The notes below the pieces were generated by a model. That model searched no databases, had not been told where the DNA came from, and worked only from the letters and a program-made list of their open reading frames with translations. This document shows positions 43,160-48,986 of a DNA stretch of 64,000 nucleotides, piece by piece (positions within the stretch are counted from its first letter, which is position 1; each line of letters begins with the position of its first letter). The position numbers and the translations under genes were made by a program. This stretch comes from a virus: IMG/VR virus record IMGVR_UViG_3300046318_000491, positions 89,712 through 153,711 of that record; one strand, given 5' to 3'.

Positions 43160-43330
43160 CTATCGGTGACCTACAACGCTAAAGGTCATAGTATTACCGC
43201 TACCTGCGATAAGTTCCTCGGTACGTTCGATAATCTCCTGTGCCTTGTCCCACGAGTGGCACTCGTAGACTGGCTCAATGTAGTTTCCGTCTGGCTCTGT
43301 AATCTTGATTACAAGTGAGTTGATAGTCAT
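43160..43330 (-). CDS. Small hypothetical protein
   Basis: 56 aa: MTINSLVIKITEPDGNYIEP, then WDKAQEIIERTEELIAG, then a final strand. Same strand-strand-helix-strand plan as the 42092-42253 product. It follows the 107-aa gene by 12 bp in one unit. Not recognised. Confidence 0.65.
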   Translation of the reverse strand: MTINSLVIKITEPDGNYIEPVYECHSWDKAQEIIERTEELIAGSGNTMTFSVVGHR

Positions 43331-43342
43331 TCGTGCGCCCCC

Positions 43343-43666
43343 TTACAAGGTCTTTAGGTAGTCGTATTCGGTGGTCTTTAGAGTTGCCTCGTAAGCCTCT
43401 GGGAATAGCGACTTCATTAGTTCACGGTCAAAGTGTGTGTTAGCACCGTTCACAACACGAACGGCAACTACGCCCTCAACAACGCCAGCCTTTGCCTCGC
43501 CTAGAGCCTCACGCAAGATAGCCTCTGCCTTTGACTTTAGGGCCTTAGCCTTTGCCTCTGCCGCTTTTGCTTTGTTGAAAGTGGTGAGAGCCTTGATAGC
43601 CTTTGCTGAAAGTTCTACGCCCTCTACGGTCTTGTTGCTCTTTACTGCTACAACTGTGTTAGCCAT
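43343..43666 (-). CDS. Helical protein, paralogue-like to the 49179 gene
   Basis: 107 aa from ATG at 43666 after AAGGGG. A Lys/Ala-rich coiled-coil (FNKAKAAEAKAKALKSKAEAI) is followed by LREALGEAKAGVVEGVVAV and a conserved-looking FDRELMKSLFPEAYEATLK end. This plan (helix, ALG.A..G...G, F....L....PE.Y) is common in small phage proteins near recombination or YqaJ-like nuclease genes. The 49179-49559 product begins MANT and ends alike. Function unproven. Confidence 0.65.
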   Translation of the reverse strand: MANTVVAVKSNKTVEGVELSAKAIKALTTFNKAKAAEAKAKALKSKAEAILREALGEAKAGVVEGVVAVRVVNGANTHFDRELMKSLFPEAYEATLKTTEYDYLKTL

Positions 43667-43712
43667 TTGGCTACCCCTTATCTTTTCTACCAGCCTTGTT
43701 GCTGATGTATTC

Positions 43713-43741
43713 AGCATACAGGCATTACTTCCGAAAGTCAA
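43713..43741 (-). promoter_or_regulatory. Early promoter (43666 operon)
   Basis: TTGACT, 17 bp, TATGCT on the minus strand; repeat copy 49 bp upstream. Confidence 0.75.
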
Positions 43742-43790
43742 ATCCAAATCCACAAATCTTTTCCCGTGTCGTCGCCCGCCGGGTTGTCGG

Positions 43791-43807
43791 CAGAAAAAAT
43801 AAATACC
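43791..43807 (-). repeat. 17-bp early repeat, copy 4
   Basis: Exact GGTATTTATTTTTTCTG on the minus strand. Confidence 0.95.
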
Positions 43808-43840
43808 CATACCCGGTAGCAAAATAAATCCGAACGGCAA

Positions 43841-43871
43841 AGAAAAAAGGCTGAGCATTTCTGCCCAGCCT
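43841..43871 (-). terminator. Early-unit terminator
   Basis: Minus strand AGGCTG / CAGCCT stem then TTTTTTCTTT, 16 bp after the DUF3846-like gene. Confidence 0.8.
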
Positions 43872-43886
43872 CTCGTCTTGAAACTT

Positions 43887-44234
43887 CTACGCTAACGCCC
43901 TCAAGTTCGCACCCGCACTCGCAAGGTTGCGAATCATTCGAGCGTTGTCCTCGGTGAGTCCTAGAGTGTCGCCGTCTTCGTCTGTCCCACCCGTAAACAC
44001 TACGCTGCCCTGAATGTCGTAGTTCCCACCAACGGTAGCAAAGAAAACAGTTCCTATTGCGTTTGGTTCTGGTTCGTTCCTCAAGAGAAACTCCTCGTTC
44101 ACCCACATAATCAAGTTCTCGTTGATGTCGATAGCCTCGATCCAGCCGTCTACGCCTGCTTGTAGTTCCTCTAGAGAAACTCCAGTCTCCGTGACATTGT
44201 AGTTTGCGTCTACTACTAGAGCCAACTTTTCCAT
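43887..44234 (-). CDS. DUF3846-like protein
   Basis: 115 aa from ATG at 44234 after GGGG. Features of DUF3846: VDGWIEAIDI near residue 30, LIMWVNEEFLL near 43, then PNAIGTVFFATVGGNYDIQGSVVFTGG and LTEDN. This family occurs in many actinophages and plasmids and has no established activity. Single-gene unit with own promoter and terminator. Confidence 0.8.
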   Translation of the reverse strand: MEKLALVVDANYNVTETGVSLEELQAGVDGWIEAIDINENLIMWVNEEFLLRNEPEPNAIGTVFFATVGGNYDIQGSVVFTGGTDEDGDTLGLTEDNARMIRNLASAGANLRALA

Positions 44235-44274
44235 TTGAATCCCCAATCCATAAACCACTCTGGCTTATGTTCTA

Positions 44275-44303
44275 AGTTTACCAATACCCACTGACATTTT
44301 CAA
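44275..44303 (-). promoter_or_regulatory. Early promoter (DUF3846 gene)
   Basis: TTGAAA, 17 bp, TAAACT with GG before the -10; repeat copy 47 bp upstream. Confidence 0.8.
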
Positions 44304-44350
44304 CTTCTCACCGTGCGTGTTTCTTCGTTCGTTCGTTGTTGCGGTATACG

Positions 44351-44367
44351 CAGAAAAAATAAATACC
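44351..44367 (-). repeat. 17-bp early repeat, copy 5
   Basis: Exact GGTATTTATTTTTTCTG on the minus strand. Confidence 0.95.
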
Positions 44368-44401
44368 CACCGCACGCACCAAAATTATTCGAGCGAGCAA
44401 C

Positions 44402-44432
44402 AAAAAACCCGATAGCACAATCACTATCGGGT
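44402..44432 (-). terminator. Early-unit terminator
   Basis: Minus strand CCCGATAG-TGATTGTG-CTATCGGG then TTTTTTG. It ends the 3' UTR that carries the C-rich-loop hairpins. Confidence 0.85.
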
Positions 44433-44445
44433 CTCTCGGAGAAAG

Positions 44446-44501
44446 AAACGAGGGGGCGTTTCCGTTATCTCTGTCGCTACCAAAGGGGGATAAGGTAGCG
44501 A
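44446..44501 (-). ncRNA. Tandem C-rich-loop hairpins (6C RNA-like), 3' UTR
   Basis: Minus-strand RNA between the zinc-ribbon stop (44509) and the terminator. Hairpin A (44501-44474): 8-bp stem TCGCTACC / GGTAGCGA with 12-nt loop TTATCCCCCTTT. Hairpin B (44461-44446): AAACG / CGTTT with loop CCCCCT. Two adjacent hairpins exposing C-runs followed by a terminator is the plan of the actinobacterial 6C RNA. The loop of A can pair with AAAGGGG ribosome sites used by this phage. Confidence 0.6.
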
Positions 44502-44508
44502 GTTCTAT

Positions 44509-44736
44509 TTAGTTGTTGGGGTCGTAGTCGGCGTAGTAGTCGTCTCGCAAGTCTTCCTTGCTAGGCACTTCGACTTCTAGGACTGAACGGCACTTAGGAC
44601 ATTCGGCTGTCACAGTAGTTCCGTAGTCGTCTGTCTGACCGTCTAGTTCCATTTCTTCGTCGCAGTGTGAGCAGAAAAACCAAGCGGTGTAATCGGTAGA
44701 GTCAATCCCTGACCCTTTCATTGAAAACCCAGGCAT
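44509..44736 (-). CDS. Zinc-ribbon protein
   Basis: 75 aa with CSHC and CPKC knuckles about 24 residues apart, and an acidic, Tyr-rich C-terminus (RDDYYADYDPNN). Its ATG overlaps the TAA of the 50-aa zinc protein upstream (TAATG). Its mRNA carries the C-rich-loop hairpins in the 3' UTR. Function unknown. Confidence 0.7.
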   Translation of the reverse strand: MPGFSMKGSGIDSTDYTAWFFCSHCDEEMELDGQTDDYGTTVTAECPKCRSVLEVEVPSKEDLRDDYYADYDPNN

Positions 44737-44888
44737 TAGTGGTTCATCTCAAATCCTGCTGAATACTCGACGCCCGCTGGAGTTGGGTCGTAGCAATCCT
44801 GACATACGCCACCTGCTACATAGTATTCGGCAACCATTGGGTTGCTCTCTGTAATCTTGCTCTCGCAGTTTGGACACTTCTCTGACAT
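44736..44888 (-). CDS. Tiny zinc-ribbon protein
   Basis: 50 aa: CPNC near the N-terminus and CQDC about 23 residues later, with an acidic rest. A ribosome site (AAGGGG) precedes the ATG at 44888. First gene of a two-gene unit of zinc ribbons. Confidence 0.65.
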   Translation of the reverse strand: MSEKCPNCESKITESNPMVAEYYVAGGVCQDCYDPTPAGVEYSAGFEMNH

Positions 44889-44931
44889 CTGAAACCCCTT
44901 GTCTGCCAACCCCTTGTTGGCTACAAGAACT

Positions 44932-44960
44932 ACATTACAGGATACCTACGACAAACGCAA
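44932..44960 (-). promoter_or_regulatory. Early promoter (44888 operon)
   Basis: TTGCGT, 17 bp, TAATGT on the minus strand; repeat copy 50 bp upstream. Confidence 0.75.
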
Positions 44961-45010
44961 ATCGAAACGCCGAAAACTTTTCCGTGTCGCCAACCCCGCG
45001 AGCGCGTTCA

Positions 45011-45027
45011 CAGAAAAAATAAATACC
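45011..45027 (-). repeat. 17-bp early repeat, copy 6
   Basis: Exact GGTATTTATTTTTTCTG on the minus strand. Confidence 0.95.
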
Positions 45028-45060
45028 CCTCGGCAGACGAGAAACTCGGCGAGCAAGGCA

Positions 45061-45090
45061 AAAAGAAAACCCCCGCATTTCTGCGAGGGT
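45061..45090 (-). terminator. Early-unit terminator
   Basis: Minus strand CCCTCGCA-GAAA-TGCGGGGG then TTTTCTTTT. Confidence 0.85.
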
Positions 45091-45119
45091 TGTCTTGAAA
45101 CTGTATCTGATTTGGCGTA

Positions 45120-45344
45120 TTACTCGCCTACGATTCTGTCTATCAAGCGTGAGACCTGCGGTGAGAATGTAAGCATTAGGGCAATGATTACGCCTAGCCC
45201 CAAGCCATTCTGGAAAACTTCTTCACTTGAAACGGTAGGCTCTGCCCCTGCGATTACCAACCATAGGTAGGCAAGCGTGTAAACCCCTGCGACTACTGGA
45301 ATAGAGATAATCCCTACAACTGCTCTGCGAATGTAAAACTTCAT
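45120..45344 (-). CDS. Small two-pass membrane protein
   Basis: 74 aa: short basic N-terminus, hydrophobic helix at about 9-32 (VGIISIPVVAGVYTLAYLWL), an acidic loop, a second helix at about 46-60 and a charged end. Own promoter but no 17-bp repeat upstream. Function unknown. Confidence 0.65.
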   Translation of the reverse strand: MKFYIRRAVVGIISIPVVAGVYTLAYLWLVIAGAEPTVSSEEVFQNGLGLGVIIALMLTFSPQVSRLIDRIVGE

Positions 45345-45384
45345 TTTGAATCCCCTTTTCTAGTTAGGCTTTCTAACTACTTAC

Positions 45385-45413
45385 AGTTTACCCTACAACT
45401 TTTTGAATGTCAA
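45385..45413 (-). promoter_or_regulatory. Internal early promoter (45344 gene)
   Basis: TTGACA, 17 bp, TAAACT on the minus strand, starting 10 bp after the upstream gene's stop. There is no terminator and no 17-bp repeat here, unlike most other units. Confidence 0.8.
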
Positions 45414-45422
45414 GCATTTCTT

Positions 45423-45587
45423 TTAGTAGTTCTCATTGACATACTCAACCAGTTCATCTTGCGACTTACCAGCACGAATCAAGTCCTTGACTTCTTCGTC
45501 TTCGGCAAGCAACTCAAACATAACCGTAGTCTCACCTGACAAGACAATCAACTTCTCGAACAACGATAGTTCTCTATTTAGAATCAT
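45423..45587 (-). CDS. Small hypothetical acidic protein
   Basis: 54 aa from ATG at 45587 after AAAGGGG. MILNRELSLFEKLIVLSGETTVMFELL then an acidic helix and NENY end. All helix by appearance. No terminator follows, so its transcript may run into the membrane-protein gene. Confidence 0.6.
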   Translation of the reverse strand: MILNRELSLFEKLIVLSGETTVMFELLAEDEEVKDLIRAGKSQDELVEYVNENY

Positions 45588-45614
45588 TTGAATCCCCTTT
45601 GTTTGGATAGTCAT

Positions 45615-45643
45615 ACTTTATCACCAAGCACCGACATTTTCAA
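45615..45643 (-). promoter_or_regulatory. Early promoter (45587 gene)
   Basis: TTGAAA, 17 bp, TAAAGT on the minus strand; repeat copy 39 bp upstream. Confidence 0.8.
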
Positions 45644-45682
45644 CTTCCAACGAACCCGTGTCATCTCGCTGTCGCCGGCAGT

Positions 45683-45699
45683 CAGAAAAAATAAATACC
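45683..45699 (-). repeat. 17-bp early repeat, copy 7
   Basis: Exact GGTATTTATTTTTTCTG on the minus strand. Confidence 0.95.
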
Positions 45700-45732
45700 C
45701 TCGGATTTCGAGAAAAAGATTTCGCGCAAACG

Positions 45733-45765
45733 CAAAAAAAAACGCCTGCCTTTCGGCAAGCGCTT
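45733..45765 (-). terminator. Early-unit terminator
   Basis: Minus strand GCGCTTGCC-GAAA-GGCAGGCG then nine T residues. Confidence 0.85.
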
Positions 45766-45774
45766 CTTTTTAGT

Positions 45775-45903
45775 TCAACTACATAACTGTCCAGCAAACC
45801 AACTATCAAACTCGCTCTCGCAGTCCTCGCATAAAGGGTGAACGGTTGTTATGTCTTCGACTTCTATCGCCGTGTCACATTGGTAACACTCTGTCTTAGC
45901 CAT
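45775..45903 (-). CDS. Tiny zinc-ribbon protein
   Basis: 42 aa: CYQC and CEDC knuckles about 19 residues apart, acidic. The ATG overlaps the upstream TAA (TAATG). Third gene of a three-gene unit. Confidence 0.6.
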   Translation of the reverse strand: MAKTECYQCDTAIEVEDITTVHPLCEDCESEFDSWFAGQLCS

Positions 45904-46148
45904 TAGTCAATACCCCAACAATCGGCACACTTCGGAACAGTAAACCCTGAACCATTTGCCTTGTTGTTCTCGTAGTGGAGGTGGAGGCTCTCGTCTAGCA
46001 CAATCGTCTTATCACATTGACGGCACGACACTTCGTAAGTGTTCTCAGTCATCATTCGTGAACGGTTATACATCTTCGAGATTTCGTAGTTGATTTCGTC
46101 ATCTGACATTTCGACGGCAGACTTACTCAAGTTCGTAGTCCGTGTCAT
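45903..46148 (-). CDS. Zinc-ribbon protein
   Basis: 81 aa from ATG at 46148 (a TTG one codon earlier is possible). An N-terminal helical segment (MSDDEINYEISKMYNRS) precedes CRQC and CADC knuckles. It overlaps the end of the 93-aa gene by 26 bp. Its C-terminal ribbon resembles the 42-aa protein downstream, so the pair may be duplicates. Confidence 0.62.
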   Translation of the reverse strand: MTRTTNLSKSAVEMSDDEINYEISKMYNRSRMMTENTYEVSCRQCDKTIVLDESLHLHYENNKANGSGFTVPKCADCWGID

Positions 46149-46404
46149 CAAGCCAAGTTTCTAGACGGTGTCCGTCGATTACTGCCCACGCTGGAGCGGC
46201 AGTCAATCCCTTGTAACCCACGCCATCTGGCATACTAATCAAACGATTCGGCTCGCCATTGTTGTAATGCTCAATCGCTTCAACGCAAACTGGAACCATT
46301 GACAACGGCACAGGTGGAAAAAAGTTGCCACGCAAGTGCCAAGTGATTTGTTCTTCTAGTGGAATACCAGTTTCGGCGATTCCTTCGGCATACATTCTAC
46401 CCAT
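46123..46404 (-). CDS. Conserved actinophage hypothetical protein
   Basis: 93 aa from ATG at 46404 after AGGGG. The segment TWHLRGNFFPPVPLSMVPVC, then AIEHYNNGE and GLTAAPAWAVIDGHRLETWLDD matches a small protein family I know from actinophages that has no assigned function. First gene of its unit. Confidence 0.7.
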   Translation of the reverse strand: MGRMYAEGIAETGIPLEEQITWHLRGNFFPPVPLSMVPVCVEAIEHYNNGEPNRLISMPDGVGYKGLTAAPAWAVIDGHRLETWLDDTDYELE

Positions 46405-46449
46405 TTACTTCCCCTAATCTTTCGGTGTAGCCCTATTGCTACATCTGTA

Positions 46450-46478
46450 ATCTTACTCTACTTCCAACGACTTCGCAA
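46450..46478 (-). promoter_or_regulatory. Early promoter (46404 operon)
   Basis: TTGCGA, 17 bp, TAAGAT on the minus strand; repeat copy 29 bp upstream. Confidence 0.75.
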
Positions 46479-46507
46479 CTCTCGTTCGTTGTGTGTCCCG
46501 CAGCTCG

Positions 46508-46524
46508 CAGAAAAAATAAATACC
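46508..46524 (-). repeat. 17-bp early repeat, copy 8
   Basis: Exact GGTATTTATTTTTTCTG on the minus strand. Confidence 0.95.
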
Positions 46525-46561
46525 GCCTACACAAACAAAAATCGAAAAGCAAAACGGTAAA

Positions 46562-46598
46562 AGAAAAAGTGGTATCAGACGGGGGGTCCAATACCACT
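46562..46598 (-). terminator. Terminator with C6 loop
   Basis: Minus strand GTGGTAT / ATACCAC outer stem with GGAC / GTCT inside and a C-run at the tip, then TTTTTCTTTT. The terminator itself exposes CCCCCC. Confidence 0.85.
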
Positions 46599-46605
46599 TC
46601 TCTTT

Positions 46606-46667
46606 GAGGCGAGCGAAAGGGGGATAACTCTCGCCTCCATCAGTTAGGGAGGTTACTCGACCTAACT
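46606..46667 (-). ncRNA. Tandem C-rich-loop hairpins (6C RNA-like), 3' UTR
   Basis: Minus-strand RNA after the 46678 stop. Hairpin A (46667-46642): AGTTAGG / CCTAACT with loop TCGAGTAACCTC, placing ACCTCC at the stem edge. Hairpin B (46637-46606): 8-bp GAGGCGAG / CTCGCCTC with loop AGTTATCCCCCTTTCG, which contains the same 12-mer TTATCCCCCTTT as the element at 44474. The terminator with a C6 tip follows. Stem sequences differ between loci but the loop is identical, as expected for a functional loop. Confidence 0.6.
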
Positions 46668-46677
46668 AACTTCTACT

Positions 46678-47013
46678 CTACACTAAAGTTTTTGAAAACT
46701 CGTCGTGTTCAACATCTTGATACGTGTAAACGCCTGTGTCTGCGTTTACGAATACAGTTGGAGCATCTGCCCACTCCGAGCCAGTCACCTTGCCTGTGTA
46801 AATCCCGAATGACAGTTCGCCATCATAGTTGCCAATCTTTGCGAACTCGTAGAAAATCTGTGCGGTGAGATAACTAGGGTCGCCAATACGCCCTGAACGC
46901 TCTAGCACGCTACGAACAGCAAGAATGTTGTCATCGCCTGACCAATGTCCATAAAATACAACTGGAATCTCGAACTGCTCTGACGAGACTTCGATAAATG
47001 CTCTGTTTCCCAT
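46678..47013 (-). CDS. Hypothetical protein
   Basis: 111 aa from ATG at 47013 after AAGGGG. MGNRAFIEVSSEQFEIPVVFYGHWSGDD, later YLTAQIFYEFAKIG and FGIYTGKVTG, resembles a small phage family with a beta core and no known function. Single-gene unit whose 3' UTR carries three hairpins with C-rich loops. Confidence 0.65.
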   Translation of the reverse strand: MGNRAFIEVSSEQFEIPVVFYGHWSGDDNILAVRSVLERSGRIGDPSYLTAQIFYEFAKIGNYDGELSFGIYTGKVTGSEWADAPTVFVNADTGVYTYQDVEHDEFSKTLV

Positions 47014-47052
47014 TTGAATCCCCTTATCTGTAACCAATCTGGCTACATACAT

Positions 47053-47081
47053 AGATTACCATGCTCATGCGAGAAAGTCAA
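47053..47081 (-). promoter_or_regulatory. Early promoter (47013 gene)
   Basis: TTGACT, 17 bp, TAATCT with GG before the -10; repeat copy 49 bp upstream. Confidence 0.8.
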
Positions 47082-47130
47082 ACCTCGCTCACTTCAAACG
47101 AATCGTGTGTTCGCACGTGCGGCAGCGCGG

Positions 47131-47147
47131 CAGAAAAAATAAATACC
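47131..47147 (-). repeat. 17-bp early repeat, copy 9
   Basis: Exact GGTATTTATTTTTTCTG on the minus strand. Confidence 0.95.
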
Positions 47148-47180
47148 ACCGGCAACGACGCAAATTGTTTCGCAAGGCAT

Positions 47181-47210
47181 AAAAAAACTCCCCGCCTTTC
47201 AGCGAGGAGT
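47181..47210 (-). terminator. Early-unit terminator
   Basis: Minus strand ACTCCTCGC-TGAAAG-GCGGGGAGT then TTTTTTTAT after the SSB gene. Confidence 0.85.
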
Positions 47211-47226
47211 TCTTTCGTTTGAAGTT

Positions 47227-47619
47227 CTATACTAACTCTGGCTCTGGCTCAAAGTCACGAACCAAAACATTTCGAGTAAATACGCTCGAACCCCAGTTCA
47301 AGTCGTGTCCTACTGCCTCTGCCTCAAGTTCAACGGAAGTTCCTGAACGCTCACCGTTATCCCAATCACGCACACGCAATACGCCCTGAACCATAATGCG
47401 GTCGCCCTTGTTCACCGAACCAGAAACATTTATAGCAAGTTGCTTGAAAGCGGTAATCGTATACCAGTTGGTCTCGCCATCTACCCACTTGTCTAATGCT
47501 CTGTCGAATCGGCGGTTGCTACTTGCTAGTCGGAATGATGTAATCGCCAAGCCCTCGGCTGTGACGATGTGTCGTGGTGTAGTTGCTACTAGTCCAGCAA
47601 CGCTAATGGTCTCTGCCAT
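47227..47619 (-). CDS. ssb: Single-stranded DNA-binding protein
   Basis: 130 aa with the SSB OB-fold order: ISVAGLVATTPRH, ITSFRLASSNRRFDRALDKWVDGETNWYTITAFKQLAINVSGSV split across strands, KGDRIMVQGVLRVRDWDN, then VELEAEAVGHDL. The W-Y-T-I-T-A-F-K-Q-L-A stretch is typical. Binds ssDNA during phage replication and recombination. The C-terminus ends EPEPELV, acidic but lacking the DDDLPF-type tip, so partner recruitment may differ from host SSB. Single-gene unit. Confidence 0.9.
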   Translation of the reverse strand: MAETISVAGLVATTPRHIVTAEGLAITSFRLASSNRRFDRALDKWVDGETNWYTITAFKQLAINVSGSVNKGDRIMVQGVLRVRDWDNGERSGTSVELEAEAVGHDLNWGSSVFTRNVLVRDFEPEPELV

Positions 47620-47660
47620 TTTTCCCTTTCAGTAGATTACTGAATTTCATCTACATAAGA

Positions 47661-47689
47661 ATCTTACCAGACTGCTACGACAAATACAA
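47661..47689 (-). promoter_or_regulatory. Early promoter (ssb)
   Basis: TTGTAT, 17 bp, TAAGAT with GG before the -10; repeat copy 41 bp upstream. Confidence 0.8.
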
Positions 47690-47730
47690 CTTACAAACAA
47701 CTCCGCGTCTGCTCGCTCGACGGAAGTTGT

Positions 47731-47747
47731 CAGAAAAAATAAATACC
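47731..47747 (-). repeat. 17-bp early repeat, copy 10
   Basis: Exact GGTATTTATTTTTTCTG on the minus strand. Confidence 0.95.
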
Positions 47748-47774
47748 CTCTTGCGGTAAAAAAATAATCCCCAG

Positions 47775-47818
47775 AAAAAACTAAAAGACCAGAAAAGCAC
47801 AATGCGTTATCTGGTCTT
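47775..47818 (-). terminator. Early-unit terminator
   Basis: Minus strand AAGACCAGA / TCTGGTCTT, 9 bp, then TTAGTTTTTT. Confidence 0.8.
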
Positions 47819-47825
47819 GAAGTTT

Positions 47826-47962
47826 GACCCCAGGGTCTGTGTTTAGCGACACTGCTGTCGGTTTCCCTAACATAGTAGCGAAGTTTTTAGGCGAAGAAAT
47901 AGAGTCTAGAATACTCAATCACCGCAACCCACTCACCGACCTCCGTGGTTCAATGTGTTAGG
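47826..47962 (-). ncRNA. Structured 3' UTR segment, possible small RNA
   Basis: About 140 nt of non-coding minus-strand sequence before the terminator. CCTAACA (47962-47956) can pair with TGTTAGG (47872-47866), enclosing smaller stems such as GAGT/ACTC. Two further hairpins follow: CGACA-GCAG-TGTCG (47860-47847) and GACCC/GGGTC (47837-47826). It is not a tRNA: no T-arm fits. Confidence 0.4.
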
Positions 47963-47971
47963 CAAGTCTAT

Positions 47972-48091
47972 TTAGTTTTCGTCGTCGTGAGAGAAATACT
48001 TATTGGAACACTCAACGCACATACCAAGTTCTTCGGCATGAACGTCGGCTTCAATCATCTCGCCACATACGTCGCAAGGCAACTTACTCAT
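47972..48091 (-). CDS. Tiny zinc-ribbon protein
   Basis: 39 aa: CDVC and CVEC knuckles about 19 residues apart, with an acidic SHDDDEN end. Its ATG overlaps the upstream stop by 8 bp. Same style as the other tiny ribbons in this region. Confidence 0.6.
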   Translation of the reverse strand: MSKLPCDVCGEMIEADVHAEELGMCVECSNKYFSHDDEN

Positions 48092-48308
48092 CTTCGCTGA
48101 ACTCATCTAGAGCGTCGCGTGCCACGCTCCAAGTCGCCCCCATGTCGCGGAGCAAATCCTTTTCTTCCAAGTAGTGTTCCTGAATGAACTCAATGGCAAG
48201 TTCCAATGCGTTCACCGCACTCTCGGTAACTACCTCTAGTTCAATCTCGGTGTCTACTATCGAACTGATAGCGGCACACAAGTTCAGTTCGTCCTGACGC
48301 TTGCTCAT
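48084..48308 (-). CDS. Small helical hypothetical protein
   Basis: 74 aa, acidic, entirely helical in appearance (AVNALELAIEFIQEHYLEEKDLLRD split by a short turn). Preceded by AAAGGGG and a clear promoter. Not recognised. Confidence 0.65.
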   Translation of the reverse strand: MSKRQDELNLCAAISSIVDTEIELEVVTESAVNALELAIEFIQEHYLEEKDLLRDMGATWSVARDALDEFSEDE

Positions 48309-48335
48309 TCTCTTACCCCTTTCTTAGGTAATCTC

Positions 48336-48365
48336 ACTTTACCATAACCCTCGGACAAAATACAA
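48336..48365 (-). promoter_or_regulatory. Early promoter (48308 operon)
   Basis: TTGTAT, 18 bp, TAAAGT with GG before the -10; repeat copy 38 bp upstream. Confidence 0.8.
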
Positions 48366-48403
48366 AACATTCTTCCCGTGTTTTCCGCGAGCGCGAATGT
48401 TGT

Positions 48404-48420
48404 CAGAAAAAATAAATACG
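48404..48420 (-). repeat. 17-bp early repeat, copy 11 (one mismatch)
   Basis: CGTATTTATTTTTTCTG on the minus strand; the first base differs from the other copies. Confidence 0.92.
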
Positions 48421-48429
48421 ACCTACGGC

Positions 48430-48468
48430 AAAAAAAACGCCGACCAAAAAAGTCGGCGTTCGTTTTTT
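48430..48468 (-). terminator. Bidirectional terminator
   Basis: Perfect 9-bp AACGCCGAC / GTCGGCGTT with an A/T loop, T-runs on both strands. Ends the XRE operon on the minus strand. Confidence 0.85.
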
Positions 48469-48473
48469 GTTTG

Positions 48474-48770
48474 TTAGTGCGAAATCAAATCTGCGTATTC
48501 ATCTACACGCTTCAACAAATCTTCTGCGGTGTTTGGAATGTCCAACCCAGCCAGTCGCATGCTTGTCTTCATGACCAAATCTGCGGTGCTAAGTCCGAGA
48601 GCGAGAGCAAGATTCTCAATCACTTCTGATGAGGCTTCTTTTTGCCCTCGTTCGACTTCTGACAAATACCCCAGAGCGATAAACCCTGATGTGCTCAAAT
48701 CTCGTAGCGTCTTCTTTTTGGCGGTGCGTTGCTCACGCAAGACCTCGCCCAATGCTTCACGAAATAACAT
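48474..48770 (-). CDS. XRE-family regulator, ClgR-like
   Basis: 98 aa. The HTH segment LREQRTAKKKTLRDLS ... GFIALGYLSEVERGQKEASSEV, then LALALGLSTADLV is close to the DNA-binding domain of actinobacterial ClgR, the activator of Clp protease genes. The phage protein could mimic host ClgR to change protein turnover, act as a phage repressor, or serve as antitoxin for the HicA-like gene directly upstream, whose stop is adjacent to this ATG. The strong match is to the HTH; the role is inference. Confidence 0.82.
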   Translation of the reverse strand: MLFREALGEVLREQRTAKKKTLRDLSTSGFIALGYLSEVERGQKEASSEVIENLALALGLSTADLVMKTSMRLAGLDIPNTAEDLLKRVDEYADLISH

Positions 48771-48986
48771 TTACTTCCCTCCCTTGCGGTGCTTGTCCAA
48801 CGGCAGACCTGCTTTGCGTAGTTGCGACTTCAAGTTCAACACGCCACGAGCGTTAGATGGCGTGCTGGCAGAGTAGAAACGCTCGCCAGTCGGTGCTGTC
48901 CAGCATAGGTGGTCGTTCTTTGTGCGCTCAACAGTCCAGCCAAGTTTCTCAGCCAAGACCCTAAGTTGTTTGATGTCTTTTCTCAT
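48771..48986 (-). CDS. HicA-like protein
   Basis: 71 aa from ATG at 48986 (an ATG one codon earlier and longer starts are possible). The plan matches HicA mRNA interferases: LGWTVERTKNDHLCWTAPTG, with the conserved His in the position of the usual GSHH, then LKSQLRKAGL. Its stop directly precedes the XRE regulator's ATG, with GGAGGG inside its end, so the pair resembles a hicA-antitoxin arrangement with an XRE partner in place of HicB. Toxicity is not shown by sequence. Confidence 0.68.
   Translation of the reverse strand: MRKDIKQLRVLAEKLGWTVERTKNDHLCWTAPTGERFYSASTPSNARGVLNLKSQLRKAGLPLDKHRKGGK

Noticed and set aside
43738-44106. 122-aa minus-strand frame
   Set aside because: Antiphase to the DUF3846-like gene and crosses its terminator and a repeat copy; the composition is not protein-like.
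47866-47962. Possible tRNA-Arg (7-bp outer stem, anticodon-like loop)
   Set aside because: No T-arm before the 3' strand and the interior is too long; treated as structured UTR.
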